Positions 22,627 to 34,066 of a stretch of DNA of 64,000 nt are shown one piece after another. Location: NCBI GenBank assembly GCA_944739405.2, contig OX123185.2, positions 9,049,840 through 9,113,839 on the forward strand. Direction: 5' to 3'. This stretch comes from Euclidia mi. Lineage: Eukaryota; Arthropoda; Insecta; Lepidoptera; Erebidae. How positions within the stretch are numbered: position 1 is the stretch's first letter; the number at the start of each line of letters is the position of its first letter. Under the pieces are notes generated by a model that worked only from the letters and a program-made list of their open reading frames with translations, made no database searches and was not told the origin of the DNA. The translations under genes and the position numbers were made by a program.

Positions 22627-23185
22627 ATGTACCTGAAAATCGAAACTAAGCTATTTTACAACGATAATCCTATAGCAATGAAATATTGTATCCGTTTTCA
22701 GCAATCAGGCCAAAACGTGGAGGGCAATTACGTGCTCAGGTGTAGAGAGAGTGGCGTATGCTGGCATCAAGCCAAATTCTACCAAAACGGGATAAACAAT
22801 ACTGTTTTCCAAAATTCACTATTAAAGCTACTGGCGTATACTAATAAACGTGCATGCCCGAATAATAACAACCTAAATCCAACCAGTTGATAACTGCGAG
22901 ATTCTCGCTAATTGGAAATTAAATTTATATGTTGCAGACTGTCTCGTGTATAAACCAGCTAGTAGCTATTCTGTATACTAGGTATTGATGGGATTTCAAT
23001 CAGAGTAGGTGAGTATGTACAGATTATTTTTAATTAATACATTGTGTTTAGATTAGGATGTTCTTTTCTAAGTGTGATAATATTTAACCAAAGCTTAAAC
23101 ATCTTAAATTTCAACAATATTTTTGATACCATTTTGGCCTCTCATCTCGAAATTAGAGAACAGGTTCTTATCATGATAACTTCAA
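22627..23185. other. Duplicated-segment DNA; a shared ORF-like stretch is not supported as a gene
   Basis: A ~70-codon frame (MKYCIR...) is open in both copies (22678-22890 and 56656-56868), but most differences change the amino acid (F/I, R/S, C/R, T/S), so there is no sign of protein-level selection. Confidence 0.6.
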
Positions 23186-23982
23186 ACACGGTAATATAAT
23201 CTAATGCTCGGGCCACACTACCTTACCGTCTACCGGGCTGTTACCGCCATAATTATGGCAATAAATTACCGTTTAATTTACTGCGTGAAGTCGTGTGGTT
23301 ACACTAGAGTTTACCGAGATATGTCAATAAACTAGGCGGTAAAAATATCATTTTTCAAGATGGCGGATGAAGCTGCAGCTGTTTGGTATTTTATGAGTGC
23401 CAATTATTTTAACATGAATCTTTTAATTTTTTTGCTTTCTATCGGGTATCCCAAAGAGACGGTTCGGATTGGAATAATTCCAAAAATTCGAGCGCTTTTT
23501 CATTTGACCACTCCTTATCGGTAGTGTAGTAGATATACGTGCGTCGTCGTCGAACTCGTGTTGCACACTGAACAAACGGTAGTGTGGCCACAAACGCATT
23601 AATTACCGCGGTAATCTTCTTTGATGTGCGAAAAAAGACCGCCGCCGGAGCTATTGCCTACCGGCATATGTCATATTGATTGACATTGTAAAATTATGGC
23701 TATAAATCGCGGTTACACCTAGGCGTTGTTGAAATTATGGCAATAATTATGGCATATCACGGTAGTGTGGCCGGGACATAACAGTGTATTGTAACTCGGC
23801 CGTCTTGGTGAGTTATATACCTACAGACGCACCGTATGCGAGCTGCGGCACGATCGCGGCTGTGGGTACTTTAGGCACAGTCCGTACAGTCTAATGGGTA
23901 CTTTGCTCGAGGCGCGTAGGTATTACTCGAGTTTCGAGCGTTTGTATGGAGTTACAATACTGTAAGATATTATTACCGTGCT
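23186..23982. mobile_element. TIR element with another TIR element nested inside
   Basis: Outer ends 'cacggtaatataatct' and the inverse of 'agatattattaccgtg' form imperfect inverted repeats. The whole block is absent from the sister copy at ~57165. The outer element is split by the element at 23209-23774. Confidence 0.6.
23209..23774. mobile_element. Nested MITE with GGCCACACTACC ends
   Basis: Left CGGGCCACACTACC and the inverse of the right end (CCGGCCACACTACC) differ at one base. 'cataattatggcaata' recurs near both ends as a subterminal repeat. About 566 bp, no ORF. A partial end of the same type appears at 22017-22050 and 49457-49490. Confidence 0.7.
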
Positions 23983-24464
23983 TCAAAGGACAAAAATGCC
24001 TTTTTCTACCTTGACTTTTCGATCGGTAGTCATCGTAAAACATTTCCAAAAAGGTATATACTAGACTTTGACCGCGCATCCGCCCGCTTAACTATCTCTA
24101 GAAAAAAAACTATAGATACCATAACATCGCTCCGCTGGGACGTAAAATCAGGACAAAAAAAAACAAACACTTTATGGCATATCCAAAATTAGTATGGATT
24201 CACTAATCCAAAACATAACATATTAAACGATATCAGTAAAATTTAAACAAAATAGCCGTTTCGATCCTTTCAAGCAAACAACTCTTTATAATATTAAGGC
24301 AATCTCGATAAGGAAACCTATAATGGATTTAAGTGCAGCTAATCAGGCCTGTTTGATACAGTTGTTAGCAAAGGGCCGGCGGTCAAGATAACACTGAGCA
24401 TACAATTTCAATAATCACCGAAATGAGCGTCCTAATGGCAAACAAAATGAACTCGGCCAGGAGG

Positions 24465-24760
24465 AACGTACAGTGCGATCATTTGAAAGTGACTGCGCTG
24501 GAGATATATATTTTATATATATCTCCAGCGCAGTCACTTTCAAATGATGATATTTTTGAAATGTATTTTTATAATGTGTAAAGAAAAAGTTATGATAATC
24601 AATTGACTTCTAACTTTATATTGTTTATGCGTATGAACGTACAGTGCGATCATTTGAAAGTGACTGCGCTGAATATATTTTTGAAATGTATTTTTATGAT
24701 GGGTAAAGAAAAAGTTATGATAATCAATTGACTTGTAACTTTATATTGTTTATGCGTTTA
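24465..24760. repeat. Imperfect tandem duplication, first unit carrying a 33-bp hairpin
   Basis: 'gaacgtacagtgcgatcatt' begins a unit at ~24463 and again at ~24635. The units match through 'ctttatattgtttatgcgt', but only the first contains the hairpin at 24478-24548. Confidence 0.8.
24478..24548. repeat. Perfect 33-bp hairpin
   Basis: The left arm 24478-24510 (starting ATCATTTGAAAGTGACTGCG) is exactly complementary to 24516-24548, loop TTTTA. It is absent from the second tandem unit and from the sister copy at ~57668. Confidence 0.9.
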
Positions 24761-25126
24761 CTTGAGTGGCAAGCAGTTAAATTGAAAAGCAGATTCATCA
24801 TGGAATCTTCATAGGAACGCATAAATCGGCAGTAGCATTATAATTATGTTGCATAACTTTCGTATGATTTGAATAAATTATTAATGTTATTTAAAACAGT
24901 TATCCATTTTCAAATAGGATGAATATTTTTTAATAAAAGAGAAATTAAGAATGTGCAGTTAAAAAGCAAGTAGAATGTTAAAAAGCCAGTTAAAATGGTT
25001 ATGTTCATGATAACTACGTATGATAACATCAAACTAAGAAATCGTTTGTGTTATGTCATACTGGATGTATATTTAACCGTTTCTGCCTGATCCCTTTGGC
25101 ATTTCAGCAAATCACTTATATTTTTT

Positions 25127-25245
25127 TTTATTTATAGACTCACGCCTGAATACCCGCAGGGGTAGGCAGAGGTGTAATATTGCACCCACATTTCGCCATG
25201 AATTTTTAGGTCCCACGTAATAGGGGGCGACCTATTGTCGTGCAA
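25127..25245 (-). repeat. SINE B 3' fragment
   Basis: 'agactcacgcctgaataccc', 'ggggtaggcagagg' and 'cacgtaatagggggcgacct' are the minus-strand SINE B 3' half. Copy 2 lacks it. Confidence 0.7.
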
Positions 25246-26040
25246 ATCACTTCTAAATGCATTACTAAGGAGTCGAAGAAACGTACATGCCAAATGTCAG
25301 CTTCTAGCGACCAATAGTTTGGGCTATGCAGTCAGCAATGCAAGGATTTTATATACACAGATATATCATATAAAGAATACACTAAGTAAGTACTAATGTA
25401 TCTAAAACTATTTCACAAAGCCTTTACATAGTACAACGGTGTATATTTCATAGAGCCTATAGTCCATTTACGTCCACCAAACAGAGCCATAGCCAGATAT
25501 TTGTAGCAAGCGTATTGTATTGTTCGTTTGTGATAGCACCCGTGTCACCATATTGTATTTTAGTTTATTATACTATGGACAAACTTCAATACCTTTGTAC
25601 TGAGTGTAAAATCCATTGATTTACGTAAAGTAACTAATAGGCTTGTGTCCTAAAATGTAATTAGCGATTGATTCGTTCCTTTATTAGATGTTAAACTGAA
25701 ATACCTGATTTTTCTTCCAAAATCGATCAGCAACATTACTAATTACGGCGTTTTAAAAACCTTTTTGAATTTGACATGAAAACGCTGTAAACCATCATGG
25801 TGGTTGAGTGATATCACAAATAGTTGATTCAATCAGGCGTTACTTGGCGGAACTCCATTGTGACTTAATGGAAGGAAAGAGGAACCCACCACGCACCCTC
25901 GGATTGACCACCCCAACTATTGCAATAGAAAAAGGTTGACAATACCGAACTCCTCTAAAAGGATAAGGGATATAGGAATGGTATGGGTTCCAGGAAGATA
26001 TCTGACTTGCAGTATCCCGCTGTATGCGCCGACTATTCTT

Positions 26041-26080
26041 CGACACGTGTTTCGCCTCTGCACAAGCCATCCTCAGGAGC
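26041..26080 (-). ncRNA. Hammerhead-ribozyme-like motif of a Penelope element
   Basis: On the minus strand CTGAGGA (fits the CUGANGA box) is followed after 16 bases by GAAA and then a self-complementary CACGTG and TC. This is the layout of the minimal hammerhead motifs reported in Penelope-like terminal repeats. Extra bases between the first box and a weak stem II (GCTT/AGGC) make activity uncertain. Confidence 0.4.
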
Positions 26081-26139
26081 GATGGGCAACGACTGAGCGC
26101 TTGCCTACCGTGTGCATGTCTTATAAACGATTGTACTTT

Positions 26140-26470
26140 CTAATTCCCTCCGCTGCTCGACTGATGTGCGTCATTATGACGGTATGCGAAAATATTCAGC
26201 AATGGGGACCCGTTAAAGTTGGTTTGATCGTTCAGTAATGTATGCTTGTCACGCTTTAAAATTTCTAATGGTTCCAACACGCACATTCTGATACCCTTTT
26301 GAAAAAAATGTGTATGACGTCAAATGAATGTCCGCTATTTAGACTATGGCCCGTTTGAAGTAAATGTTCGGCAAAATGAGACTTTTCAGGCTGGTTGTTT
26401 CTAAACGCCGCTAAATGTTCTTTATATCTCAGCTCAAAACTTCGACCCGTCTGTCCTATGTAATAATACT
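26140..26470 (-). pseudogene. Penelope GIY-YIG endonuclease fragment
   Basis: Reads QQYYYIGQTGRSFELRYKEH and then AEHLLQTGHSLNSGHSF, the YIG half of the GIY-YIG motif, the RxxxH helix and the following conserved AEH. A one-base frameshift near 26305 precedes LEPLEILKRDKHTLLNDQTN and a stop at 26140-26142. The GIY strand is missing because of the inversion. In the family this domain nicks target DNA for reverse transcription. Confidence 0.75.
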
Positions 26471-26474
26471 GCTG

Positions 26475-26945
26475 TTCTTACCTATTGTGGAAGTATAACT
26501 GACCGTATGGCGCGTATCCGTGTATCCGTATCCGTGTGGTGACGGATTAAGAATACGGAATGTCACCACCCCATATCATCCCATGGGTGTCGTTAGAGCC
26601 GACAGAGGGAGCATATTATGCATAGAACAGCACTGTAAGAGAAGGAAAACTTGATACAAACCCTGTACTAATCCGTTTGGCCAGCGTGGTAACTATACCT
26701 ACTAAGGCCAATTCCTCCTTTCAAAGAAGAGGCCTAGTCCAGCAGTGGACTGTTAAAAGCTGATGATGAATGGCGCGTATACTGAGGAGGAACGGTATCA
26801 GATCAGCCAATAAACCATACAAAACGTTAAAATTTCTTTGCAATGGTAAAGATAAAGTATGCAAGAACAAAAAGTCCAGTATTTACTGCTTAACATGCGA
26901 CCAATGCCAAAATAGATACTACAATCAAACCGATTTATTCTTAGT
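26475..26945 (+). pseudogene. Penelope RT-to-endonuclease linker fragment, inverted
   Basis: Outside a 252-bp insertion the plus strand reads YCGSITDRMARILRRNGIRS, then NKPYKTLKFLCNGKDK and IYCLTCDQCQNRYYNQTD. This is the linker and zinc-finger-like start of the endonuclease (with the GIY-like 'IYCLTC') found just upstream of YIGQT in PLEs. The frame is split by the retroposon at 26518-26769. Confidence 0.65.
26518..26769 (+). repeat. (GAT)n-tailed retroposon, complete insertion
   Basis: Flanked by the perfect 11-bp duplication ATGGCGCGTAT (26507-26517 and 26770-26780), within the PLE fragment. Body phrases are 'gtggtgacggattaagaata', 'gtcaccaccccat', 'cgtttggccagcgtggt' and 'ccagcagtggactgtt', then GATGATGA. 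A second copy is at 47987-48232, and its 3' part also forms the tail of the chimeric SINE at 40737-41054. Confidence 0.82.
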
Positions 26946-27064
26946 GAACACAAGCCTATTATTTTTTGAAAAACTGAAAGTACATATTTTTCGTCATCAG
27001 GAGAACTAGTTAAAACGAATATGACAAGCCTAAACTCAATGGATTTAGTATGCATTCCAAGGTT

Positions 27065-27260
27065 TCATTTCCGACTTTCTAGTTCCATTATGAGACGAGG
27101 CCCGTAGTCCATATGATCATATAATTACTGTATTATCAGCTGATTTACATAATACCATTTCCAGAAGTTCCAAGTTTCAATTAAAGGAAGTGGGCAAAAT
27201 TAAGCTTCTTAGATTTGATTAAATAGTTACAAGCCGATCCAATAAAAGCGTGTTATCAAA
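27065..27260 (+). repeat. Retroposon 3'-end-like repeat (copy 1)
   Basis: 'ttctagttccattatgagac' through 'gccgatccaataaaagcgtg'. It is diverged from, but alignable with, the sister at 58400-58595 and the tandem arrays at 31.2-33.6 kb, which share 'ctccatcatcaga' and 'aataaaagcgtgtta'. The AATAAA near the end suggests an original polyadenylation signal. Confidence 0.5.
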
Positions 27261-27737
27261 ATATTTTTTTTTCAAAATCAATGAGAAGACTATTCAAATA
27301 TTAGATATAGCACACAGCTTGAAAAACCGGAAAGTTAGAAGCTTGTTTTGTATTTATTTTGCAGCAAAGTAACAAAGTGAGTATTGCCAAATGTACTACT
27401 TTTCTAGAAAGGATTTAATATATCCAAAGCTTGGTTGGTTAGTAATGATAGAATGTTTTGAATCCAAATGGTAAACAAATAAATTGGTCAGAGAAAAAAA
27501 ATATCTACCTTTGCAAAATGTAAGAGGATATTGTATATATTTACTTGTTTCAGTTAACACTAACTCTATCTGAAATACTCTGTTACGTGAATATTACACA
27601 TTGATATTTTACTCCCTTTATGGGTTAAATCACATTTTATTTGATTTTCAATAATTAACATATTAACCTGTCTTCTAAAAAAGGAAGCAGTTCTTAAGTC
27701 TCGAATATTCATTTTATTTTTTATGTTTGGAAGGACA

Positions 27738-28065
27738 CGTGATAGATCTACATAGATAACGCAATTATCATGATTTGTATTGAAACCAAGCGTGCCGACT
27801 TTTTAATACTTACTGTGACGTTGCCTGTATCACGAAGTCGAAGCGATGCGCGACAGTATCGCTTGTGCGATATTCATCGTCTCCTAATACACAACGTCAG
27901 ATCAAACGTCCGAAGCAAACGCGGCAACGTAATGTGAATAAAGTTTACTTAACGGTAAAACGGACGCGCGGAGACTGAAGTTAGTGGCGACCAACCTCGA
28001 CGCTTGGTCGGAGTTCAGACACGCGAAGTGCATGCATTTTTGTTATCTATGTAGATCTATGTCTG
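27738..28065. mobile_element. Non-autonomous TIR element, 328 bp
   Basis: A perfect 19-bp inverted repeat ATAGATCTACATAGATAAC (27742-27760 and inverse 28042-28060) lies just inside a 10-bp duplication TGGAAGGACA (27728-27737 and 28066-28075). The sister copy at ~59370 has no insertion. A 9-11-bp duplication is more like Mutator-type than hAT elements; superfamily inferred only. Confidence 0.8.
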
Positions 28066-28344
28066 TGGAAGGACATCTCTTTCCGTTTGGTGCCATTCAA
28101 GTTTTTAGACTGATTGTTTTTATTTTGTTGAAATTGTTACTAACGTGGTTACGGCTAGATTTTAGATCTTTCAGTTTTAATCAAATTACAGTAATTAAAC
28201 CGTAATTAACCGTACTTAAAGGGCGTATAATTTAAATGTGTAAAAATATCCTGCTTAATTTCCAGCTGTGTTGATCTTGCAAACTAATTACTAACTTGGT
28301 TATTTGCCTTGATCACACAGTTAATTTTAACTAGGCAGCCAAAC

Positions 28345-28492
28345 TATATCATCGTCCCAGCGTTATCTCGGTTGCATCCGTGACTTTCGACTTGAAGTTC
28401 AGGCTTCACTTCCTAGTCTAAACAGTAAGGCTTTCCACAGAGCAATAGCCGTCTGACCTCCTCATCCTGAAGAGCCAAGCACTGTCTTAGAC
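28345..28492 (-). repeat. SINE A 3' part
   Basis: 'cagcgttatctcggttgc', 'ttcctagtctaaacagtaag' and 'ctttccacagagcaatagcc' match the minus-strand SINE A 3' body. It stops where the 5S-type SINE begins. The same junction exists in copy 2, so it predates the duplication. Confidence 0.65.
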
Positions 28493-28712
28493 GGTAGCAT
28501 TCATAGCCTGACTTGGCTTGCCAAATCGCAAAAAGTCGGCAAAGATAAGCAACGCTTGCACAGGTCGCCATTTGGTCGGGTGACCACGCGTAACATTTAT
28601 ATCAGAGCACCACCGTGCTTAGGAGGCCACGTAAAGCTGTCAGTTTCGGCATTTATCTAAGAATCATTAGGCCATATCTGGAAAACTCCGCCACCAGAGT
28701 TGGTCACACGAA
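28493..28712 (+). repeat. 5S-derived SINE, older copy
   Basis: Starts GGTAGC as the complete copy does; AAGCAACG follows at base 55 (one base longer), then a box-C-like 'tttggtcgggtgacc' and the central domain 'accgtgcttaggagg'. Diverged from the copy at 13919. Confidence 0.75.
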
Positions 28713-30348
28713 ACAAAATACTGCACTGCATATTACCATCTCGTTTGATAACAGACTAATTTAATGCACTTATTTAGAAAACACGTTTATTCTAATAACG
28801 TGTGGTACATGTTGTGGCGTGTTCGTTCACAAAACGGAAGTGTCCGTATCCTTCGAGGTGCGGTCGTGCGGATGTTTGGCAAAGAGCCAGCAGCGCTGAT
28901 TCCGGCCCGTCTCAGATTTTTGCGTTTTAAATGCACCGTTTTAGTATTAGTTGATAGTTGCCAGTTGATATTTGGTAGGCGATATTACGCTTCATAAATG
29001 AGTGGCGTTTTTAGTGCACTGAGTGTTGTGAGCTCGATAATTCAAGCTTGTGTAAAGAAAATTAAGACAATCAAATAGTTTTACCATAGCTGGTTGTTGG
29101 CTGTGACTATTATTTGAATGGGGCTAAACACTTATGTGACAAAGGACTTCTTCCAACACCATTTTCTTAAAAATGTCAATAACTACGACTCATACGTTCG
29201 CTCCAAGGATTATAAACATATTTTATATTTTTGATTCATTTACCATCATAAAAGTATGCCTGTCACAAAAACGCATTCATACACAAAATCGAGTAATATT
29301 TTAGAGTGTATCTGAATAAAAATCCAATCTACAGCAACAATCCCCAAGAATATTTTACGAGCAGGAAGCAATATTTCTATCAGTTTGTAAGCGTTCGACT
29401 ACAAAAGTCAATGTGTTAGTACCTGCAACTACAAATTAATTGGCTATAACGGAGAAAATATTGTTGTTGGTGACAAACACGCTGAACCAAACTTCGAGCC
29501 AAAAAACCTTAACAAAATCTAGCTAAATTGAGGGTGCATTGCGGTTTTTGGCATAATATATTTTCTAGCAACTGTAAATAGTACAAGCTATGAATGTATG
29601 TATTAAGGAAAACTTTTGTCTGGCAACAGGCTATAAAAATCAGGAAATGGTGTAGTTAATGACTCCGAGAACGATTTGTCGCTGATCGAATTCCCTTTCG
29701 GGTTTTAGTGCATCGGAGCAATTTAATTTCTGTCTGTATTATTTTTAAGGGAACTTTGCAAAGCTTTTTACTGCTGCCAAGTAATAAAGATAAAGAACTG
29801 GAACAAATTTACAGCAATTTTTGATGTTATATCATTAAGAATATGTATAGATATTGCGAGAAACAAAAGCAGCGATAAGCGATAGGTTTCACATCAAGAC
29901 TTACACTTAGTCATGTTATCAGTTCTGTAGTTACAAAATATAAAGCATAGTTCAAATTTTAGACGCATCAACATTTATAAACCTGATAGATGTGCAACAT
30001 TCTTGAGAGGAAATGCCTCGGTGCCGAGCTTGACCGTTTGACAAAAAGAAATAAATCAGAATGGTTGCGCAGGCATGAATTACACTGACAACCAAGAATT
30101 TGATGATTACTCTGCCCCATATACCGGTTTTTCTTTTGGTTCCGTTGCACAAAATCTCTTGTTGCGGGTCTCAATCCACCAGGTTTCAAATTTAATTAAT
30201 TGAATTTGGAGCTGGGTGGAGGAAGTATGTGCGACTTTCAAAAGAATCCGCCAGCACACTAAATGTTGACTTAGTGCCAGAGTCATGCGAATCTATCACA
30301 GTATGGAAATACAGGCACCATTCCATCGGGATCCGATTCACTTAAGAA

Positions 30349-30665
30349 GGTTTTTTTTATAGTAATAGGCGGCAAACGAGCAGACGGATTGCCTGATGGT
30401 AAGCAATTACCGCCGCCCATCGACACAAACAACATCACAGGAGTCACAAGTGCGTTGCCGCCCCTTTGGTTTGGGAAAAGGCATAGGATGAGGAGTGGGA
30501 TGAGGGAGAAGGAATAGGGGATAGGGCCTCTGGCACTCTCACTCACCGAACGAAACGCAACAGTTTAGGTACTGTTACTTTACGTCGATTTTCTGTGAGA
30601 GGGTAGTATTTCCCCGGTCGAGCCGGCCCATTCATGCTGAAATCAGCAAGGCTCTACTACCTGTG
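30349..30665 (-). repeat. PolyA retroposon 'R', minus-strand copy
   Basis: Near full length, T-run at the left. Absent from copy 2 at the equivalent point (~61670), so it inserted after duplication. Confidence 0.78.
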
Positions 30666-31077
30666 AAAATGATGTGTCTAATGATTTTCATCTCTCAGGA
30701 GGCATATTTCAGGTGGCTAACCAATTCCACGGCCTGTTCCTGGTCAAACGGTCCTATTAGCTACAGCTACAGTAAGGCGGCTGGTCGTCGTGATTTCATC
30801 GGCACCAGGATCTGCAATTGGGCAAAAGGCAGTGACGCTTCTACTTTCACCCCGCAGTTTCCTTGCTTTGAATTACTGCCTCCTGTTCCAGGCTCTTCGG
30901 CTCCAGGCCATTGCTTGTGCCAATGTCCGAACAAGTAAAAGCGCATGCGAACCAGCAGCCACGACCAAGATACGACACTGCAGACCTTAAGCAGTACGGC
31001 GCTCCACCCAGATGCGAAGGGCTGTGTCATCGTCATCAACCATGGTGTGGTAGCCGCTGCAGCGATGTCAGTCAAGA
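30666..31077 (+). other. GC-rich block, possible decayed terminal exon (copy 1)
   Basis: Begins with an acceptor-like 'tttcatctctcag' and contains two overlapping plus-strand frames: one reading TFTPQFPCFELLPPVPGSSA, the other a Leu-rich segment. The sister at 61670-62120 has the same block and continues to a stop and an AATAAA. GC content and structure are unlike the surroundings, but frames differ between copies. I do not recognise a gene. Confidence 0.3.
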
Positions 31078-31231
31078 TTTCTGAAAGTTGTAAACAAACA
31101 TCTCCGTATAATAAATAAATTAATAGTTTAAAAAACACTAGGAAAACACGCTTTTATAAATGCACGTAAAAACAAAAAATAAAGTATGGATCGTTCAAGT
31201 TGTCTCTATTTCTTGGCTGAAGTGTAAACTA

Positions 31232-31724
31232 TGTGCACAAAGTGCAAACACGACTATTATACGATATTCCATCATGGAATGCCAGTGCCTATCTTCCGGC
31301 TCCATCATCAGACCTTAAAAGCTTGTCGTGGCCAAAGTTCATTACAAGACTTATCTAAGAAATCCAAAACAGCTATGATACGATTTTCTATCATGAAGTT
31401 CCGGTTTATGTCTTCCAGCTCCATCATCAGATCAGTTTGACAGTATCATATTATTGTATTGTCATCAGAACTACATACAGCTGCCAATTTTCATTACGCT
31501 ACGACCCTTAAAAGATGGTTAAATTAGTTACCTTAGATTCCATTACATAGTTAGTTACATACATGTCGACTTCCAGTTCATATCTTCCGGCTCCATCATC
31601 AGATCAGTTTGACAGTACCATATTATTGTATTGTCATCAGAACTACATACAGCTGCCAATTTTCATTACGCTACGACCCTTGGAAGATGGTTAAATTAGT
31701 AAGCTTAGATTCCATTACATAGTT
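31232..31724 (+). repeat. Repeat array, first block
   Basis: Units with 'tatcttccggctccatcatc' and, twice, 'cagctgccaattttcattac'. It shares units with 32925-33640 and lies inside the ~7.4 kb missing from copy 2. Confidence 0.7.
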
Positions 31725-32099
31725 CTTCTTCTTTCTCTTAGCGTTATCCCAGTTTCAGTCTGGGGTCCGCTTTCTAGTCTAACCGGATTTGGCTGAATAT
31801 TAGCTTTTCCACGGAGCGACTGCCTGTCTGACCTCCGCAACCCGAAGGGATAGCGATATTCCATGGTTTAGACTAGTGTCAGTTTATTTAGAAGGTATTG
31901 ACGCCCTGTAACGACTGTCAACGATCTTCATGACAACCGAGACCGACGGCTTAACGTGCTCTCCGAGGCACGGGACAAGCGATAATTAACAATTCAATAC
32001 GCACATAACTCCGAAAAGTCATTGGTGCGCGCCGTGGATTCGAACCTGATACCCTCTGCATGGCAGTCTGTTGGTATATCCACTCGGCTATCGCTGCCC
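31725..32099 (-). repeat. SINE A, complete, 375 bp
   Basis: Flanked by the perfect 18-bp duplication AGATTCCATTACATAGTT (31707-31724 and 32100-32117). On the minus strand the head has 'gatagccgagtggatata' (box A) and 'aggttcgaatcc' (box B), of tRNA-Ser/Leu type. The central domain is at 31935-31973. The 3' end is rich in AAG/AAAG. It serves as the reference copy for the family here. Confidence 0.9.
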
Positions 32100-32117
32100 A
32101 GATTCCATTACATAGTT

Positions 32118-32924
32118 AATATATAATAATTCATACACGACGACCTAATAAAAGCGTGTTAAAAATCAGTGACAACCTATTTTGGCAACGAGCGGTTATT
32201 GCAGATATCGTAGACGATTGCATTGTAGGGCTGGCTTTCTTCAGAGATCACCAATGCAGATAAGATAGTAAAGGTGGTATCCTTAAGTGTGGAGATGTCA
32301 AGATTCCAATGAAAGGTGGTGGCATGGGGAAAGTTTTGTGCATCAAAGAAAGCGAATCTGCACATAGATTACAATCCTATATCTACGAAGTTTAATGACT
32401 TGATTCATGCCGACAGGAGAGCGGTGCATCGTGGATCTAAGGATGCGCGGAACGCGCATGTCTAGAGGTGGGTAGTGTGACGGCCAGTGTCATGTCAAAA
32501 TGTCACGGAACAGATAAGTCCAAGCATAAGTCATAGTGACGTCTACAGAATTTATTTATTTATAGAGATATATTTATTTATAGAGAAGTTGGCTGGTCGT
32601 GAAATAGAATAATTACCAAAACAAAGAGGTTTGAAGACTATTTCATTATTTGGAAATGATAGTTTCAAGTTAGATGACGTAAACACTAGTCATCGTTACA
32701 CTCTGTCAAGTGTTCGCCAAATTCGCTACAAACAGTTAACAAGGCGATGACCGTGCGCATAACACATCTGCTTCACGCTCTGAAGGCGTGGGTTCTGGTC
32801 CCAGTCATAACAGTCATGTCGATTTTGGTTTTTATGAAATTTGAAAAATGTTTATGAATATTTGGCAATTTTTTTTAATTCGAAATATTTAAATAATTCA
32901 AAGTCCATTACGTGTCTTTTCTCA
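32118..32924. other. Spacer between the repeat blocks
   Basis: No ORF with recognisable motifs. 'gggttctggtcccag' at ~32790 is a weak box-B-like sequence. Confidence 0.4.
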
Positions 32925-33640
32925 CAAGTGCAAACACGACTATGATACGATATTCCATCATGGAATGCCAGTGCCTATCTTCCGGCTTCATCATCAGACC
33001 TTGAAACCTAATTGTAGTCAAAGTTCATTACGTGGCCTTTCTCACAAGTGCAAACACGACTATGACACGATATTCCATCATGGAATGCCAGTGCCTATCT
33101 TCCGGCTTCATCATCAGACCCTGAAACCTAATTGTAGTCAAAGTTCATGGCCTTTCTCATAAGTGCAAACACGACTATGATACGATATTCCATTATGGAA
33201 TACCAATGCCTATCATCCGGCTTCATCATCAGACCTTGGAACCTAATTGTAGTCAAAGTTCATTACGTGGCCTTTCTGACAAGTGCAAATACGAGTATGA
33301 TACGATATTCCATCATGGACTGCCAGTGCCTATCTTCCGGCTTCATCATCAGACCTTGAAACCTAATTGTAGTCAAAGTTCATTACAAGACTTTTATAAG
33401 AAATCCAAAACAGCTATGATACGTTTTTCCATCATGAAGTGCCAGGTCATATCTTCCGGCTCCATGATCAGATCAGTTCGACAGTACCATATTATTAAAT
33501 TATCATCAGAAATACATACAGCTGCCAATTTTCATTACGCTACGACCCTTGGAAGATGGTTAAATTAGTTACCTTAGATTCCATTACATAGTTAGGTACA
33601 TACACGACGACCTAATAAAAGCGTGTTAAAAAGTTAAAAT
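32925..33640 (+). repeat. Tandem array of ~116-120-bp units
   Basis: Four clear units start with 'aagtgcaaacacgactatga' or a close variant at 32925, 33045, 33161 and 33281; a diverged fifth starts at ~33398. Each contains 'tccatcatggaatgcc' and 'cttccggcttcatcatcaga'. The last part ends 'aataaaagcgtgttaaaa'. ORFs here follow the repeat and are not genes. It may be a LINE 5' UTR or tandemised retroposon ends. Confidence 0.85.
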
Positions 33641-34066
33641 AGTGTATAACTAAATAAATAACGTAAACAATAATTCAAATACGTACCTTAGAACAGCAGT
33701 GACAAGTGAAAGTGTTATTTCCAATCAAATTTAGCAAATAATAAAAAATCAAACTTCAACAAAACCAGTGCAATCACACACACTCTTATGTCAAATCAAA
33801 ACAAACTTTTTGTGGTTGAACATGCAGTCTGTACAATGCTAAACAGCTGACTATTGGCAAAAGTGAATCAAATAAAGTTGAACAGTTTATAATTAAGTGT
33901 GATAAAAAGTAACTCAAAAATAACTATCTCTGGTGGTGTACAAACATATATATTTTTCTTGGTACCTACTTACAGTATTCATAAATTAACATCACTAACG
34001 ACATCACACACATCGAGGTGTAAACTCATGAACATTTGAAGTATAGCTCTATTTCGACAATTCAGT

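Larger units (their letters stand above)
25810..26945 (-). mobile_element. Penelope-like element with internal inversion
   Basis: The 3' part (GIY-YIG endonuclease, 3' UTR, hammerhead-like motif) runs on the minus strand from ~26470 to ~25810. The immediately upstream coding part runs on the plus strand from ~26475 to ~26940 and is itself interrupted by a later retroposon. The two parts meet head to head at ~26470. The insertion is missing from the sister segment near 58265. Confidence 0.72.

Noticed and set aside
22678..22890. A ~70-codon frame present in both segment copies
   Set aside because: Most differences between the copies change the residue, so there is no purifying selection.
24478..24548. 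Hairpins as pre-miRNAs
   Set aside because: Arms are perfectly paired with loops of 3-5 bases and are absent from sister copies, unlike conserved miRNA precursors.
30076..30200. Frame 'MNYTDNQEFDDYSA' and its sister at 61395
   Set aside because: About five replacement to two silent changes between copies, and the ends differ; not a conserved exon.
30767..31138. A 123-codon minus-strand frame and its partner at 61763-62038
   Set aside because: It runs antisense to the better polyadenylation and stop signals of the GC-rich block and across an insertion joint.
32925..33470. A CRISPR array
   Set aside because: Units of ~118 bp are tandem with no unique spacers, and the genome is eukaryotic.
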